NCBI RefSeq assembly: GCF_900109165.1
Contig: NZ_FNZF01000002.1
Coordinates: 496,001-560,000 of the forward strand
Source: Bhargavaea ginsengi
GTDB lineage: Bacteria > Bacillota > Bacilli > Bacillales_A > Planococcaceae
Direction: 5' to 3'
DNA: 64,000 nucleotides
Shown piece after piece: positions 41,594 to 50,224 of this stretch. The notes below the pieces were generated by a model, which was not told the DNA's origin, searched no databases, and saw only the letters and a list, made by a program, of their open reading frames with translations. Every line of letters begins with the position of its first letter. Within the stretch, counting starts at the first letter, position 1. A program made the position numbers and the translations under genes.

Positions 41594-43531
41594 TTACTTC
41601 TTCCCGTCCACTTCTTCGCGGAGTTTGGCGATGAAGTCGTTGAGCGGGATGGATTCGGATTTTTGTTCGCCGTATTTCCGGACGTTGACTTCGCCGGATT
41701 CGGCTTCTTTGTCGCCGAGGACGAGCATGTACGGGATTTTCTGTGTCTGGGCTTCGCGGATCTTGTAGCCGAGTTTTTCGTCACGGCTGTCCACATCTAC
41801 GCGCAGGCCCTCTGCCTGGAGAGCTTCGCGGACTTTTTCTGCATAGTCATGGTGGACTTCCGGAGATACCGGAATGATTTCCACCTGGACCGGTGCGAGC
41901 CACGTCGGGAACGCCCCTTTGTATTCTTCGATAAGGAATGCTACAAATCGTTCCATAGTCGAGACGACACCGCGGTGGATGACGACCGGGCGATGCTGCT
42001 TGCCGTCGCTGCCGATGTAGTTCAGGTCAAATCGCTCAGGCAGGAGGAAGTCCAGCTGGACAGTAGAAAGCGTCTCTTCCTTGCCGATGGCTGTCTTAAC
42101 CTGGACATCGAGCTTCGGACCATAGAACGCCGCTTCCCCTTCCGCTTCGTAGTAGTCGAGGCCGAGGTCGTCCATCGCTTCCTTCAGCATGCTCTGTGCT
42201 TTTTCCCACATTTCATCGTCATCGAAATACTTTTCCGTGTCAGCCGGATCGCGGTAGGACAGGCGGAACGAATAATCGTTGAGGTTAAAGTCTTTGTAGA
42301 CATCCATCACCAGCTCGACAACGCGCTTGAATTCGTCCTTGATCTGGTCCGGACGCACGAAGATGTGGGCATCGTTCAGTGTCATGCCGCGGACGCGCTG
42401 CAGGCCGGACAGGGCTCCGGACATTTCATACCGGTGCATGAGCCCGAGTTCGGCGATTCGGATCGGCAGGTCACGGTAGGAGTGGATGCCGTTCTTGAAG
42501 ATCATCATATGGTGCGGGCAGTTCATCGGGCGCAGGACAAGTTCCTCATTGTCTGCCTGCATCGGAGGGAACATGTCGTCCTGGTAGTGCTGCCAGTGGC
42601 CGGATGTCTTGTAGAGTTCAACGTTTGCCATGACCGGTGTGTAGACGTGATCGTAGCCCAGCTTTTCCTCCTTGTCGACGATATAGCGTTCGACAAGACG
42701 GCGGATTGTCGCGCCTTTCGGGAGCCACATGGGCAGTCCCTGACCGACAAGCTGATTCGTCATGAACAGATCGAGTTCTTTGCCGATCTTGCGGTGGTCG
42801 CGCTCACGTGCCTCCTCGAGCAGGCGGAGGTGTTCCTGCAGGTCTTCTTTCTTGAAGAACGCCGTTCCATAGATGCGCTGGAGCATCTTGTTGTCGGAGT
42901 CACCGCGCCAGTAAGCGCCGGCAGTGCTGAGCAGCTTGAACTCCTTCAGCTTGCCGGTGGACGGTACGTGAACGCCGCGGCAGAGGTCGAAAAATTCACC
43001 TTGATGATAGATCGTCACTTTCTCATCTTCGGGAATCGCGTCGAGCAGTTCCAGCTTATATTCATCACCGATCTCTTCATAGATTTTCCGGGCTTCGTCA
43101 CGAGTGACCTCTTTCCGGACAATTTCGAGGTTTTCATTGATGATTTTCTTCATTTCCTTCTCGATGGCGGCAAAGTCTTCCGCGCGGAGGGGTTCAGGAG
43201 AATCAAAGTCATAATAGAAGCCGCTTTCGATGACCGGTCCAATGCCGAGTTTCACATCTTTGAACAGACGTTTTACCGCCTGAGCAAGCAGGTGTGCAGA
43301 ACTGTGGCGGAGTATTTCCAGTGCTTCCGGTGAATCCTGCGTGATGATTTCGATGTCGCCGTCTTCCGTGATGGGTGTGCGGAAGTCGATAAGCCGGCCG
43401 CCCAATTTGCCGGCCAGCGCTTTTTTGCGCAGCCCGGGGCTGATCGACTGGGCCACGTCCTCTGTTGTGCTGCCGGATGCAAATTCCTTCACTGCACCGT
43501 CCGGGAATGTCAATTTAATCTGTTCTGCCAT
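41594..43531 (-). CDS. thrS: Threonine-tRNA ligase
   Basis: A 645-aa class II synthetase: TGS domain (residues 1-62), editing domain with [15 protein letters not shown] near residue 73 and the zinc/editing Cys/His set further on, catalytic core with motif 2 region [16 protein letters not shown] near 350, the zinc-binding Cys in RPMNCPHHM near 335, and motif 3 in [14 protein letters not shown] near 515, followed by the anticodon-binding domain. Length is normal. It is controlled by a T-box leader and lies between dnaI and infC as in B. subtilis. Confidence 0.99.
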   Translation of the reverse strand: MAEQIKLTFPDGAVKEFASGSTTEDVAQSISPGLRKKALAGKLGGRLIDFRTPITEDGDIEIITQDSPEALEILRHSSAHLLAQAVKRLFKDVKLGIGPVIESGFYYDFDSPEPLRAEDFAAIEKEMKKIINENLEIVRKEVTRDEARKIYEEIGDEYKLELLDAIPEDEKVTIYHQGEFFDLCRGVHVPSTGKLKEFKLLSTAGAYWRGDSDNKMLQRIYGTAFFKKEDLQEHLRLLEEARERDHRKIGKELDLFMTNQLVGQGLPMWLPKGATIRRLVERYIVDKEEKLGYDHVYTPVMANVELYKTSGHWQHYQDDMFPPMQADNEELVLRPMNCPHHMMIFKNGIHSYRDLPIRIAELGLMHRYEMSGALSGLQRVRGMTLNDAHIFVRPDQIKDEFKRVVELVMDVYKDFNLNDYSFRLSYRDPADTEKYFDDDEMWEKAQSMLKEAMDDLGLDYYEAEGEAAFYGPKLDVQVKTAIGKEETLSTVQLDFLLPERFDLNYIGSDGKQHRPVVIHRGVVSTMERFVAFLIEEYKGAFPTWLAPVQVEIIPVSPEVHHDYAEKVREALQAEGLRVDVDSRDEKLGYKIREAQTQKIPYMLVLGDKEAESGEVNVRKYGEQKSESIPLNDFIAKLREEVDGKK

Positions 43532-43834
43532 GTCGGTATTCTCCCTTCATTCTTCAAAAAGTACGCAAAAAAGCCCCGTCCCTAAAAAGGGACGAGGCCT
43601 ACTCGCGGTTCCACCCTTCTTCCTGCCGGCAATGACGACCATGCCGGAGAAGCTCTGCATCGGATAACGGACCGGAGGCCGGCTCGGGCTAGCCCGGTTT
43701 GCCGGGTTCACCTTCGCTGCTTTGGGGTGGTCGATCCGATGCCGCGCCATCGGGGGCTCTCAGCCTAAGGCCCCGTTCTCTGTCTGGCCGGACAACCGTT
43801 CGTTGTCCCCGTCATTGCATTTGGAAGAAGTATT
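43532..43834 (-). ncRNA. T-box riboswitch leader of thrS
   Basis: The T-box sequence AGGGTGGAACCGCG reads on the minus strand at 43604-43617. It is followed by the terminator GTCCC-TTTTT-AGGGAC with GCCTC/GGGGC flanks and a T-run (43567-43600). Upstream are about 200 bases of stem I to III structure. Uncharged tRNA-Thr should favour the antiterminator. I could not fix the specifier codon with certainty; an ACC is present in the expected region. Confidence 0.93.
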
Positions 43835-43840
43835 GAATTC

Positions 43841-43869
43841 ATCATACTCAATACTTGCGGACTTTGCAA
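43841..43869 (-). promoter_or_regulatory. SigA promoter of thrS
   Basis: On the minus strand TTGCAA (43864-43869) and TATGAT (43841-43846) are 17 bp apart; the start would be near 43834, at the head of the T-box leader. Confidence 0.75.
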
Positions 43870-43911
43870 CAGTGATTCTCCCGTATCCGTTTAAGCGGAA
43901 AAATAAGCCGC

Positions 43912-44871
43912 TCAACTGCGGTCGCGCCGGTTTTCTCCGTCCAGGCGGACAGGTACGGTCATCGCACGGATCCGTTCCATGATGCGGCCCGCCTTGACGA
44001 CTTCTTTGTCCCCCCGCTGTGTGTACGACAGGTGGGTCTCCATCTCTTTGTAGTCAAAATTGGACGTAAAGAAAGTCGGGAGCTTTTCAGCCATCCGGTG
44101 GTGCAGGATTGTCGCCAGCACCTCATCCCGTGTCCAGGCAGTGAGTGTCTCCGCACCAAGATCATCGAGCATGAGGACCGGTGCCCGTTTGACGAAGTCG
44201 ATCTTCTCGTTCAGCGACTGATCCTGGATCGACTGTTTCAGCTCGCGCAGGAACTCCGGTACAAACACGAGGACCGACGCAACATGGCGCTTTGCCAATT
44301 CACCCGCGACCGCTCCAAGCAGATATGATTTGCCCGTTCCGAACGGGCCGTGGATATAGAGGCCCTGCGCCGGCAATTCCCCTGTCCGGTCGAGCTTGTC
44401 CAGGAATTCAGAAACCAGCTCCACCGCACCCAGCCGGCTCTCCCCTTTGGCGATGTCAAAATCGCGTATATCAAGGTTAAGCATGTCCTTCGGCATATGC
44501 ATGCTCCGGATCATGGAAGATACGCGGCGACGTTCCATATCTGCAGTTTTCCTTTTACACATCACATAATCGACGCCGATGGATCCGCGTTCGATAACAA
44601 GCTTCGGCTCATAGCCTTTCATCATATTGACACAGGATTCCAGGCTTTCGCATTTGCCGCAGTCGTGGGATTGGGAAGTGTATTCGTAAAGCTTACCCAT
44701 TCCGCGGTCGACCATATCCCTGTCCACTTCCCCTGCATGCTGCTCCAAAAAAGACTGAACGCCGGGATGATCCAGGACTTCAGATCGCAACTCCGAATAT
44801 CGTTCGGCGAATGTCGGTGCATTGACTATTCGCTTAAGTGTGTTGCGGATTGGTTCCATTTCAGTTGACAC
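43912..44871 (-). CDS. dnaI: Primosomal protein DnaI (helicase loader)
   Basis: A 319-aa AAA+ helicase loader. The N-terminal zinc-binding region has CGKCESLESC with Cys pairs near residues 70-80 and a second Cys near 105 (VMCKRKTA); the AAA+ domain shows Walker A YIHGPFGTGKSYLL near 175, Walker B VLMLDDLGAE near 232 and sensor FFTSNFDYKE near 268. It loads DnaC onto DnaA-, DnaD- and DnaB-prepared DNA. GTG 44871 overlaps the dnaB end by 11 bp; ATG 44859 is an alternative start without clear spacing preference. Confidence 0.97.
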   Translation of the reverse strand: MSTEMEPIRNTLKRIVNAPTFAERYSELRSEVLDHPGVQSFLEQHAGEVDRDMVDRGMGKLYEYTSQSHDCGKCESLESCVNMMKGYEPKLVIERGSIGVDYVMCKRKTADMERRRVSSMIRSMHMPKDMLNLDIRDFDIAKGESRLGAVELVSEFLDKLDRTGELPAQGLYIHGPFGTGKSYLLGAVAGELAKRHVASVLVFVPEFLRELKQSIQDQSLNEKIDFVKRAPVLMLDDLGAETLTAWTRDEVLATILHHRMAEKLPTFFTSNFDYKEMETHLSYTQRGDKEVVKAGRIMERIRAMTVPVRLDGENRRDRS

Positions 44872-46231
44872 CGCCTTTCGTCATGCCGAATTTCTCCATA
44901 AGCCGGAGCCTTCTTGCTTCCACATCAGGATCCGCCTTGCTTTTTTCCGGAGCTTTTTGTTCTTCCGGTTTTTGGTCTTTCCGGTAGAACCAGTCCGGCA
45001 CCGCTTCGGTTTTCGCACCGGGCTTTCTCGTCCGCTGTGTTCCTGAGCCTTCCTGCTGCCATTTCATATACTTGTCATGTTCGGTCCGGGCGAGTACCAA
45101 TGCGTCTCTGACATTATCGACTTTCTTCGCCATCCAGTGCGAGGCGATCCGTTCGACATAATTGTTGGTCAGTTTTCCGTCGTTGCGCAAAAGGACATAC
45201 TGAAGAAGGACATTAACGACGCCTGCCGGCAGGTTATGCTCCAGCACAAGTTTTTGTGCGAGTTTTACATCGACCTGCATCGGCTCCCGTCCCCCGTTGA
45301 TATCTTTCAGCATCTCGACCGGCGGGCAGGTTTCCAGGTATTGGATCAGTTCATCTTCTTTCGTCGCGGGCTCAGTTGGACTCCCCTGCTTTACGGATGA
45401 CGGGATGATTTTTGTGATCTTCGGTGCTGAGCTCGACCGCGAGAGCTTATAGAAATCGGCGGCTGCCCGCTTCATCCGGTCTTCCGTCAGGTTTCCGTCC
45501 GCATCAATGGCGAGCAGCACAACCTGTTGCATATCGAGCGGTGACAGGCCATACAAAAAGGCAATGCGGACAATCATCTCCTTGATTGCCGGCGTGAAAG
45601 CCTTCCTCGGCACCAGCTGGGCTGACAATCCCTCCATCATGAGGGCAAAGTCAAACGGATATCCGCTGAAAGCGAGCTTTCGTGCCCTTTGGTCCGAATC
45701 GTATGTATCATTGTCTTCCTCCATGGCACCTGCTTTGACGGATTTGTACACCTCAGGAAATGATCTTGACACCTCTTCATACCCATCGGGTACGACCGGG
45801 TTCAGGAAACGGCTGCGAAGGCGCTTATATGTCTGTGCCCCGACTTTGCCGAATAGGAACATCGACAGAATCGGGTCATGGAAGAAGGTGTCGGGATCCA
45901 GAGGAGGTGTCAGTTCATAGATGAAGGCACGTCCTTCCCCCTCCTGTTTCCGATAGGTCTTCAGCAGCCCGATCCCTTCCAATGAAAGCCTCGCTTCGAA
46001 TACAGATCCGATCGGCATATCCAATAGGTTCAGGAGGTGGTAGTGGGTGGACTCGACAGTCCCTTCACGCTCTGCTTCTCCCCATAGGGCAAAGAAGACC
46101 GCCATCGCTCCGTGCCCGATCAGCGGCTGGTAGAGGGCGGTGAGGATCTGGCGGTCAAAATCGGAAAATGGATAAGGAAGCCGGACACAATAAACATCCG
46201 ACGGCTGCAGTTCTTTATAAAGCGGGGTCAT
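44861..46231 (-). CDS. dnaB: Replication initiation and membrane attachment protein DnaB
   Basis: A 456-aa Gram-positive DnaB (unrelated to the E. coli helicase). It has an N-terminal winged-helix part (YPFSDFDRQILTALYQPLIG near residue 20-40), middle DDBH1 region, and C-terminal DDBH2 domain with ELIQYLETCPP-type and NNYVERIASHWMAKKV segments, shared with DnaD. It bridges DnaA/DnaD-bound origin DNA and the DnaI loader. ATG 46231 (after AGGATGGG) is preferred over ATG 46252, which sits next to the nrdR stop. Operon nrdR-dnaB-dnaI. Confidence 0.95.
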   Translation of the reverse strand: MTPLYKELQPSDVYCVRLPYPFSDFDRQILTALYQPLIGHGAMAVFFALWGEAEREGTVESTHYHLLNLLDMPIGSVFEARLSLEGIGLLKTYRKQEGEGRAFIYELTPPLDPDTFFHDPILSMFLFGKVGAQTYKRLRSRFLNPVVPDGYEEVSRSFPEVYKSVKAGAMEEDNDTYDSDQRARKLAFSGYPFDFALMMEGLSAQLVPRKAFTPAIKEMIVRIAFLYGLSPLDMQQVVLLAIDADGNLTEDRMKRAAADFYKLSRSSSAPKITKIIPSSVKQGSPTEPATKEDELIQYLETCPPVEMLKDINGGREPMQVDVKLAQKLVLEHNLPAGVVNVLLQYVLLRNDGKLTNNYVERIASHWMAKKVDNVRDALVLARTEHDKYMKWQQEGSGTQRTRKPGAKTEAVPDWFYRKDQKPEEQKAPEKSKADPDVEARRLRLMEKFGMTKGGVN

Positions 46232-46259
46232 ATTCCCATCCTTTCTTTCCATGGGCGGA

Positions 46260-46727
46260 TCAATCTTCTTCTTTCTTAAGCAGATCTTTTAATTCGTCGA
46301 TAAAGACATTGATGTCCTTGAACTGCCGGTAAACGGAGGCAAAGCGCACATAGGCGACATCATCGATCTTTACGAGGCGCTCCATCACCCTCTCACCGAC
46401 ATCTTCCGATTTCACTTCGGCATTCCCGTGGTGCCGCAATTCCTTCTCGATGGAAAAGACGAGATCTTCCAGAACGTCCAGCGGGACCGGCCTTTTTTCA
46501 CAGGCCCGTATCAATCCCCTCAATACTTTTTCACGGCTGAACTCTTCTCTGGATCCGTCTTTTTTTACGACGATCAAAGGCATCTCTTCGACTTTTTCAA
46601 ATGTGGTGAACCGGAAACTGCAATCCTCGCATTCCCTGCGTCGCCGGATCGCCTTGCTCTCGTCCACCGGCCGGGAATCGACGACTCGCGTCCCGTTATG
46701 CTGACAGGCCGGGCACTTCATCGGCAT
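46260..46727 (-). CDS. nrdR: Transcriptional repressor NrdR
   Basis: A 155-aa regulator of ribonucleotide reductase genes. It has a zinc ribbon ([15 protein letters not shown]...[12 protein letters not shown], Cys at residues 4, 7, 36, 39 by eye) and an ATP-cone ([19 protein letters not shown]) that senses ATP/dATP. It heads nrdR-dnaB-dnaI, so dNTP supply control and replication initiation are co-expressed. ATG 46727. Confidence 0.97.
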   Translation of the reverse strand: MPMKCPACQHNGTRVVDSRPVDESKAIRRRRECEDCSFRFTTFEKVEEMPLIVVKKDGSREEFSREKVLRGLIRACEKRPVPLDVLEDLVFSIEKELRHHGNAEVKSEDVGERVMERLVKIDDVAYVRFASVYRQFKDINVFIDELKDLLKKEED

Positions 46728-46794
46728 CCCCGCTTTCTTAGTTAATTCGTATTGTCCGGTCCTCTCTGGCGGCCGGACATGATCAGTTCATTAT

Positions 46795-46823
46795 ATTATA
46801 GCAGAGTTCTGCTATCCGCTGAA
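46795..46823 (-). promoter_or_regulatory. Promoter of nrdR-dnaB-dnaI with an 18-bp palindrome
   Basis: On the minus strand TTCAGC and TATAAT (46795-46800) are 17 bp apart with an extended TGC before the -10. The spacer holds the perfect palindrome ATAGCAGA-GT-TCTGCTAT (46798-46815), overlapping the -10. It does not look like a NrdR box (which is AT-rich), so another repressor is likely. Confidence 0.6.
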
Positions 46824-46860
46824 CGGGTTTGTGCAAGCCATGATGATGCCTCAGCACAAT

Positions 46861-46892
46861 ATAAAAAAGCAGAAGCCTTTGCCTCTGCTTTG
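46861..46892 (-). terminator. Terminator of speD
   Basis: On the minus strand AAAGCAGAGGC and GCTTCTGCTTT pair around AAAG and are followed by TTTATATT. Confidence 0.88.
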
Positions 46893-46913
46893 AATGTTTC
46901 GATAGTTAAGAGA

Positions 46914-47297
46914 TCACGCTGTGACCGTAACAGCTGTCTTGCCTGCTGTGACAGGCCCCATGCCTCTCGGCAATTCAGTCATCTGACGGTTCTTTGCCCC
47001 GAGCGCATCTGCAATATACCCTGCCGCAACTGTCGGATCAAGATCTCCGCACGTGTAAACGTCGATGCTGGCGTAGCCATGCTCAGGAAAGCTGTGGATC
47101 GTTAGATGTGATTCCGAAATAATGACGACACCGCTGACACCCTGTGGCGCAAATTTGTGGAACGCGACTTCACGCACTTCCGCACCCGAACGCAATGCGG
47201 CTTCTACAAATGTCTGCTCGATATAAGGCATGTCATTCAACTTGTCGAATTCGCACTCCCAAAGTTCAGCAATTACATGACGACCCATTGTTTCCAT
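46914..47297 (-). CDS. speD: S-adenosylmethionine decarboxylase proenzyme (prokaryotic type)
   Basis: A 127-aa class 1B AdoMet decarboxylase that makes decarboxylated SAM for spermidine synthesis. The autocleavage site is [14 protein letters not shown], with Ser63 becoming the pyruvoyl group; [11 protein letters not shown] at the start and YTCGDLDP (catalytic Cys) are also conserved. ATG 47297 has a GGGGGG site seven bases upstream; further upstream in-frame codons belong to the leader. It has its own promoter and a structured 122-nt leader, plus a terminator, although its neighbour upstream is gapB as in B. subtilis. Confidence 0.97.
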   Translation of the reverse strand: METMGRHVIAELWECEFDKLNDMPYIEQTFVEAALRSGAEVREVAFHKFAPQGVSGVVIISESHLTIHSFPEHGYASIDVYTCGDLDPTVAAGYIADALGAKNRQMTELPRGMGPVTAGKTAVTVTA

Positions 47298-47419
47298 GGT
47301 TCGTCCCCCCTTCTCCAATAAATGATTGCCGGTTTGCCGGCAACGGGCAACCACGGGGGAAAGTTAGTCCGATGAGGTCCTAACCCTTTAAGCTGCCCAG
47401 CGTGAACTTTGAGGTTCAC
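47298..47419 (-). ncRNA. Structured leader of speD (candidate cis-regulatory RNA)
   Basis: Reading the minus strand from the start near 47419: a 7-bp 5' hairpin CGTGAAC/GTTCACG (47401-47420); then GGGCAGC (47392-47398) pairs with GTTGCCC (47345-47351) and encloses GTTAG/CTAAC (47380-47384 with 47363-47367); then TTGCCGG/CCGGCAA with a CAAA loop (47326-47343) follows shortly before the ribosome binding site. No known riboswitch consensus was recognised. Confidence 0.5.
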
Positions 47420-47425
47420 GGGATA

Positions 47426-47454
47426 ATTATATGATGGTAACACCACGAACGCAA
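47426..47454 (-). promoter_or_regulatory. SigA promoter of speD
   Basis: On the minus strand TTGCGT (47449-47454) and TATAAT (47426-47431) are exactly 17 bp apart, giving a start near 47419. Confidence 0.8.
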
Positions 47455-47513
47455 CTATTAATTCATTTGTAAATGCTGCCCGTTCATACATTGTTGGTCT
47501 CTGGATGACGGAT

Positions 47514-47541
47514 GAAAAAACCCGGGCGTTGGCCCGGGTTC
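47514..47541 (-). terminator. Terminator of gapB
   Basis: On the minus strand AACCCGGGC-CAAC-GCCCGGGTT is followed by TTTTT. It separates gapB from speD transcripts. Confidence 0.93.
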
Positions 47542-47546
47542 GTTTA

Positions 47547-48569
47547 TTATGCCTTAACTTTCGCGCCGATTCCGGCCGCAACTTTCCTAGTCAGGTCAAC
47601 GACTCGGGCAGAGTAGCCCCACTCGTTATCATACCATGCGAGGACTTTGACTTTCCGGTCTCCCATGACCATTGTTGTAAGGCCGTCGATTGTAGCGGAG
47701 TGTGCATCTGTCTTGAAATCACTGGAGACGAGCGGCTCTGTCGTAAAGCCGAGGATCCCCTTCATCGGACCTTCTGCAGCACGGATGAACGCATCATTGA
47801 TTTCTTCCACAGACACGTCACGGTTAAGATCGACAACCAGATCGACAAGCGAAACATTCGGAGTCGGGACCCGGAGCGCCATGCCGTGCAGCTTGCCCTT
47901 CAGCTCAGGCAAAACGAGCGAGAGCGCTTTTGCGGCGCCTGTGGACGTCGGGATGATTGATTCCGCAGCAGCACGCGCGCGGCGGAGATCTTTGTGCGGG
48001 TTGTCGATATTGTTCTGGTCATTTGTGTAGGCATGCACAGTAGTCATCAGACCGCTGTCAATACCGAATTCGTCATTCAATACTTTGGCGACCGGTGCGA
48101 GACAGTTTGTCGTGCAGCTCGCGTTGGAAATGACATCATGCCGGTCAAGGTCAAGCAGCTCGTCGTTTACACCCATGACGATTGTGACATCCTCATTCTT
48201 GCCGGGAGCTGTCAGGATGACTTTCTTGGCGCCCGCTTCCAGATGGAGGGCCGCTTTATCCCGGGAGTTAAACTTACCTGTCGCTTCGATGACAATGTCG
48301 ACACTGAGCTCTTTCCACGGAAGTTTTGCAGGGTCGCGCTCAGCAATGAGCTGAACCCTCTTGCCGTTGACGACAAGAGCATCTTCCTCGGTCAGGACAC
48401 TTCCTTCGAACTTCCCGTGGATGGTGTCATATTTCAAAAGGTGTGCAAGGGTTTCAGGTGGGTAGCTGGCATTGACCGCCACAATATTCAGTCCGTCCTC
48501 CTGTATTGCCTGACGGAATACCATACGGCCGATCCGGCCGAAACCATTGATCGCGATTGAAGGGTTCAT
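47547..48569 (-). CDS. gapB: Glyceraldehyde-3-phosphate dehydrogenase, gluconeogenic type
   Basis: A 340-aa GAPDH. The Rossmann start is AINGFGRIGRMVFRQ, the catalytic Cys is in SNASCTTNC near residue 152, and the C-terminal ends WYDNEWGYSARVVDL. Position beside speD and coaE, and the CcpN-like boxes, identify it as the gluconeogenic GapB type (often NADP-preferring) instead of the glycolytic GapA; cofactor preference is inferred. ATG 48569 follows AGGAGG. Confidence 0.95.
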   Translation of the reverse strand: MNPSIAINGFGRIGRMVFRQAIQEDGLNIVAVNASYPPETLAHLLKYDTIHGKFEGSVLTEEDALVVNGKRVQLIAERDPAKLPWKELSVDIVIEATGKFNSRDKAALHLEAGAKKVILTAPGKNEDVTIVMGVNDELLDLDRHDVISNASCTTNCLAPVAKVLNDEFGIDSGLMTTVHAYTNDQNNIDNPHKDLRRARAAAESIIPTSTGAAKALSLVLPELKGKLHGMALRVPTPNVSLVDLVVDLNRDVSVEEINDAFIRAAEGPMKGILGFTTEPLVSSDFKTDAHSATIDGLTTMVMGDRKVKVLAWYDNEWGYSARVVDLTRKVAAGIGAKVKA

Positions 48570-48587
48570 GGGTGGGCCTCCTGTAAC

Positions 48588-48630
48588 TGTGTTATACTCT
48601 TTTTCTTTAATTCGTAATTAGTATATCACA
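48588..48630 (-). promoter_or_regulatory. gapB promoter region with two CcpN-like boxes
   Basis: TGTGTTATACT on the plus strand (48588-48598) and TGTGATATACT on the minus strand (48620-48630) both fit the CcpN consensus TRTGHYATAYW. The second contains a TATACT that can serve as the -10. CcpN represses gapB and pckA during glycolytic growth in B. subtilis (established). Confidence 0.75.
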
Positions 48631-48696
48631 TTCGAAGAAAAAAGCACCCACAATTGTCATGATTCGAGAAGTTTCATAATTCAGGAAGATTCTCGC

Positions 48697-49293
48697 TCAT
48701 GGAGCAGCGTTCCATGAATCCAGAATCTGTTCAAGTTGCTTTTCCGACTCCCCGATTGTCCCATTGTTGTAGATGACTGCGTCCGCTCCGCGCTCTTTTT
48801 CGGATATCGGGAGCTGGGAAGAAATCCGTGCCCTGGCATCTTTCTCAGTGAACCCGTCACGCTCCATCAGCCGTTTCAGCTGTGTTTCTTCACTGACCGA
48901 CACAACGAGTATCTTGTCCGCATAATGCTGGAGCCTGCTTTCAAAAAGGAGTGGAATGTCCATCACCACAGTGCGGGCTCCATTCTCGAAGTGTCTGTCA
49001 CGCTGCCGGAGCATTTCCTGCCGGATCGCGGGATGCACGATATCATTCAACTTTTTCCGTTCTGAAGGATCGTTGAAAATCCGTTCTCCCACCGCAGCTC
49101 TGTCCATCGTCCCGTCTTCGAGGATCACCCCGTCTCCGAACGCCTGACGGATCTCTTCAAGTGCCGGCTGTCCCGGCTCGACGACAAACCTTGCGACCAG
49201 GTCCGCATCCACAATTGGGAATCCCCTCTCCCGGAGCATTTTGGAGACTGTACTTTTGCCGCTTGCGATACTTCCGGTCAATCCGATAATCAT
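48697..49293 (-). CDS. coaE: Dephospho-CoA kinase
   Basis: A 198-aa P-loop kinase for the last step of CoA synthesis. It shows GLTGSIASGKSTVSKML at residues 4-20, the lid region ARISSQLPISEKERGAD near 155-170 and VVMDIPLLFES. ATG 49293 lies 13 bp after mutM, which precedes it in the coaE-mutM-polA transcription unit read from right to left. Confidence 0.97.
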   Translation of the reverse strand: MIIGLTGSIASGKSTVSKMLRERGFPIVDADLVARFVVEPGQPALEEIRQAFGDGVILEDGTMDRAAVGERIFNDPSERKKLNDIVHPAIRQEMLRQRDRHFENGARTVVMDIPLLFESRLQHYADKILVVSVSEETQLKRLMERDGFTEKDARARISSQLPISEKERGADAVIYNNGTIGESEKQLEQILDSWNAAP

Positions 49294-49306
49294 CGTTACA
49301 CCTCTT

Positions 49307-50179
49307 TCAATGCTGGCATTTCGGGCAATAAACCGATGTCCGTCCCCCGATTGTCATCCGCTTGGTTTCGGCACCGCAGCCGGGACAGTTTTTCCTCCCG
49401 TACATGCGCAGCCTTTCTTGCATGTTTCCCGCTTCGCCGTTGATATTCCGGTAATCGGAGATGGAACTGCCACCTGCCTCGATGGCCTCCGCAAGCACCT
49501 TTTGTATTTCATGGAACAAGCCCTCCAGACGGAGCATGCTGATCCTGCCCGTTTTACGGCCAGGATGGATCCCGGTGCGGAACAGCGCTTCTGTTGCATA
49601 AATGTTCCCGCAGCCCGAAATCACTTTCCCATCCATGATCGTTTCCTTGATCGGCTTGCCGGCATATTTCGGCGTCTTGCACATACTCAAAAAATGTCCC
49701 GCGGCCGTTTCATCAAACGGCTCGGGTGCCATTGTGAGGAGCGGAGGATGGTCGGCTTCTTCACGGATCAGGCGGAGCTCGCCGAACCTGCGAATGTCCG
49801 CGTAAACAAGCAGGCCACCATCCTCCATCGCGAATATGACATGGATATGGCGGCGGAATTTGTCTTCCGCCACTTCACCGGTTTCACGAACCGCGAACCA
49901 GGCCCCCGACATCCCGAGGTGGCTGACAAGCAGATACGGTTCCCCGTCTTTCTCAAGATGGAAATAAATATATTTGCTTCTCCGGGTGACATTCGTTATC
50001 GTCATCCCGCGCAACTGTCCGGCAAATTCTTCCGGTGAACTATTTTTCAGGATGGCTTCTTTCGCCTCAGATTTGGATCTGATTATCGTGTCGGAAACCT
50101 TAATGTCCCGGATTGTCCGACCGGTTGCGGCCGGTGCGAGCGACCGCACGACCCCTTCTACCTCCGGCAATTCCGGCAT
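49307..50179 (-). CDS. mutM: Formamidopyrimidine-DNA glycosylase
   Basis: A 290-aa Fpg that excises 8-oxoguanine and formamidopyrimidines and cleaves the DNA backbone. MPELPEVE gives the catalytic Pro1 and Glu2 (after Met removal), the H2TH region includes ISGCGNIYATEALFRTGIHP, and the C-terminal zinc finger is CPGCGAETKRM...VYCPKCQ. ATG 50179. In the polA-mutM-coaE operon of B. subtilis an extra gene (ytaF) lies between mutM and coaE; here it is absent. Confidence 0.98.
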   Translation of the reverse strand: MPELPEVEGVVRSLAPAATGRTIRDIKVSDTIIRSKSEAKEAILKNSSPEEFAGQLRGMTITNVTRRSKYIYFHLEKDGEPYLLVSHLGMSGAWFAVRETGEVAEDKFRRHIHVIFAMEDGGLLVYADIRRFGELRLIREEADHPPLLTMAPEPFDETAAGHFLSMCKTPKYAGKPIKETIMDGKVISGCGNIYATEALFRTGIHPGRKTGRISMLRLEGLFHEIQKVLAEAIEAGGSSISDYRNINGEAGNMQERLRMYGRKNCPGCGAETKRMTIGGRTSVYCPKCQH

Positions 50180-50224
50180 ATTTTTCAGCTTCTTTCTTTA
50201 TTGGAGTGACAATTGTGTTTGTCA

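Noticed and set aside
41663..43333. 556-codon plus-strand frame opposite thrS
   Set aside because: Antisense shadow of a certain gene; Val/Phe/Asp-rich, no ribosome binding site.
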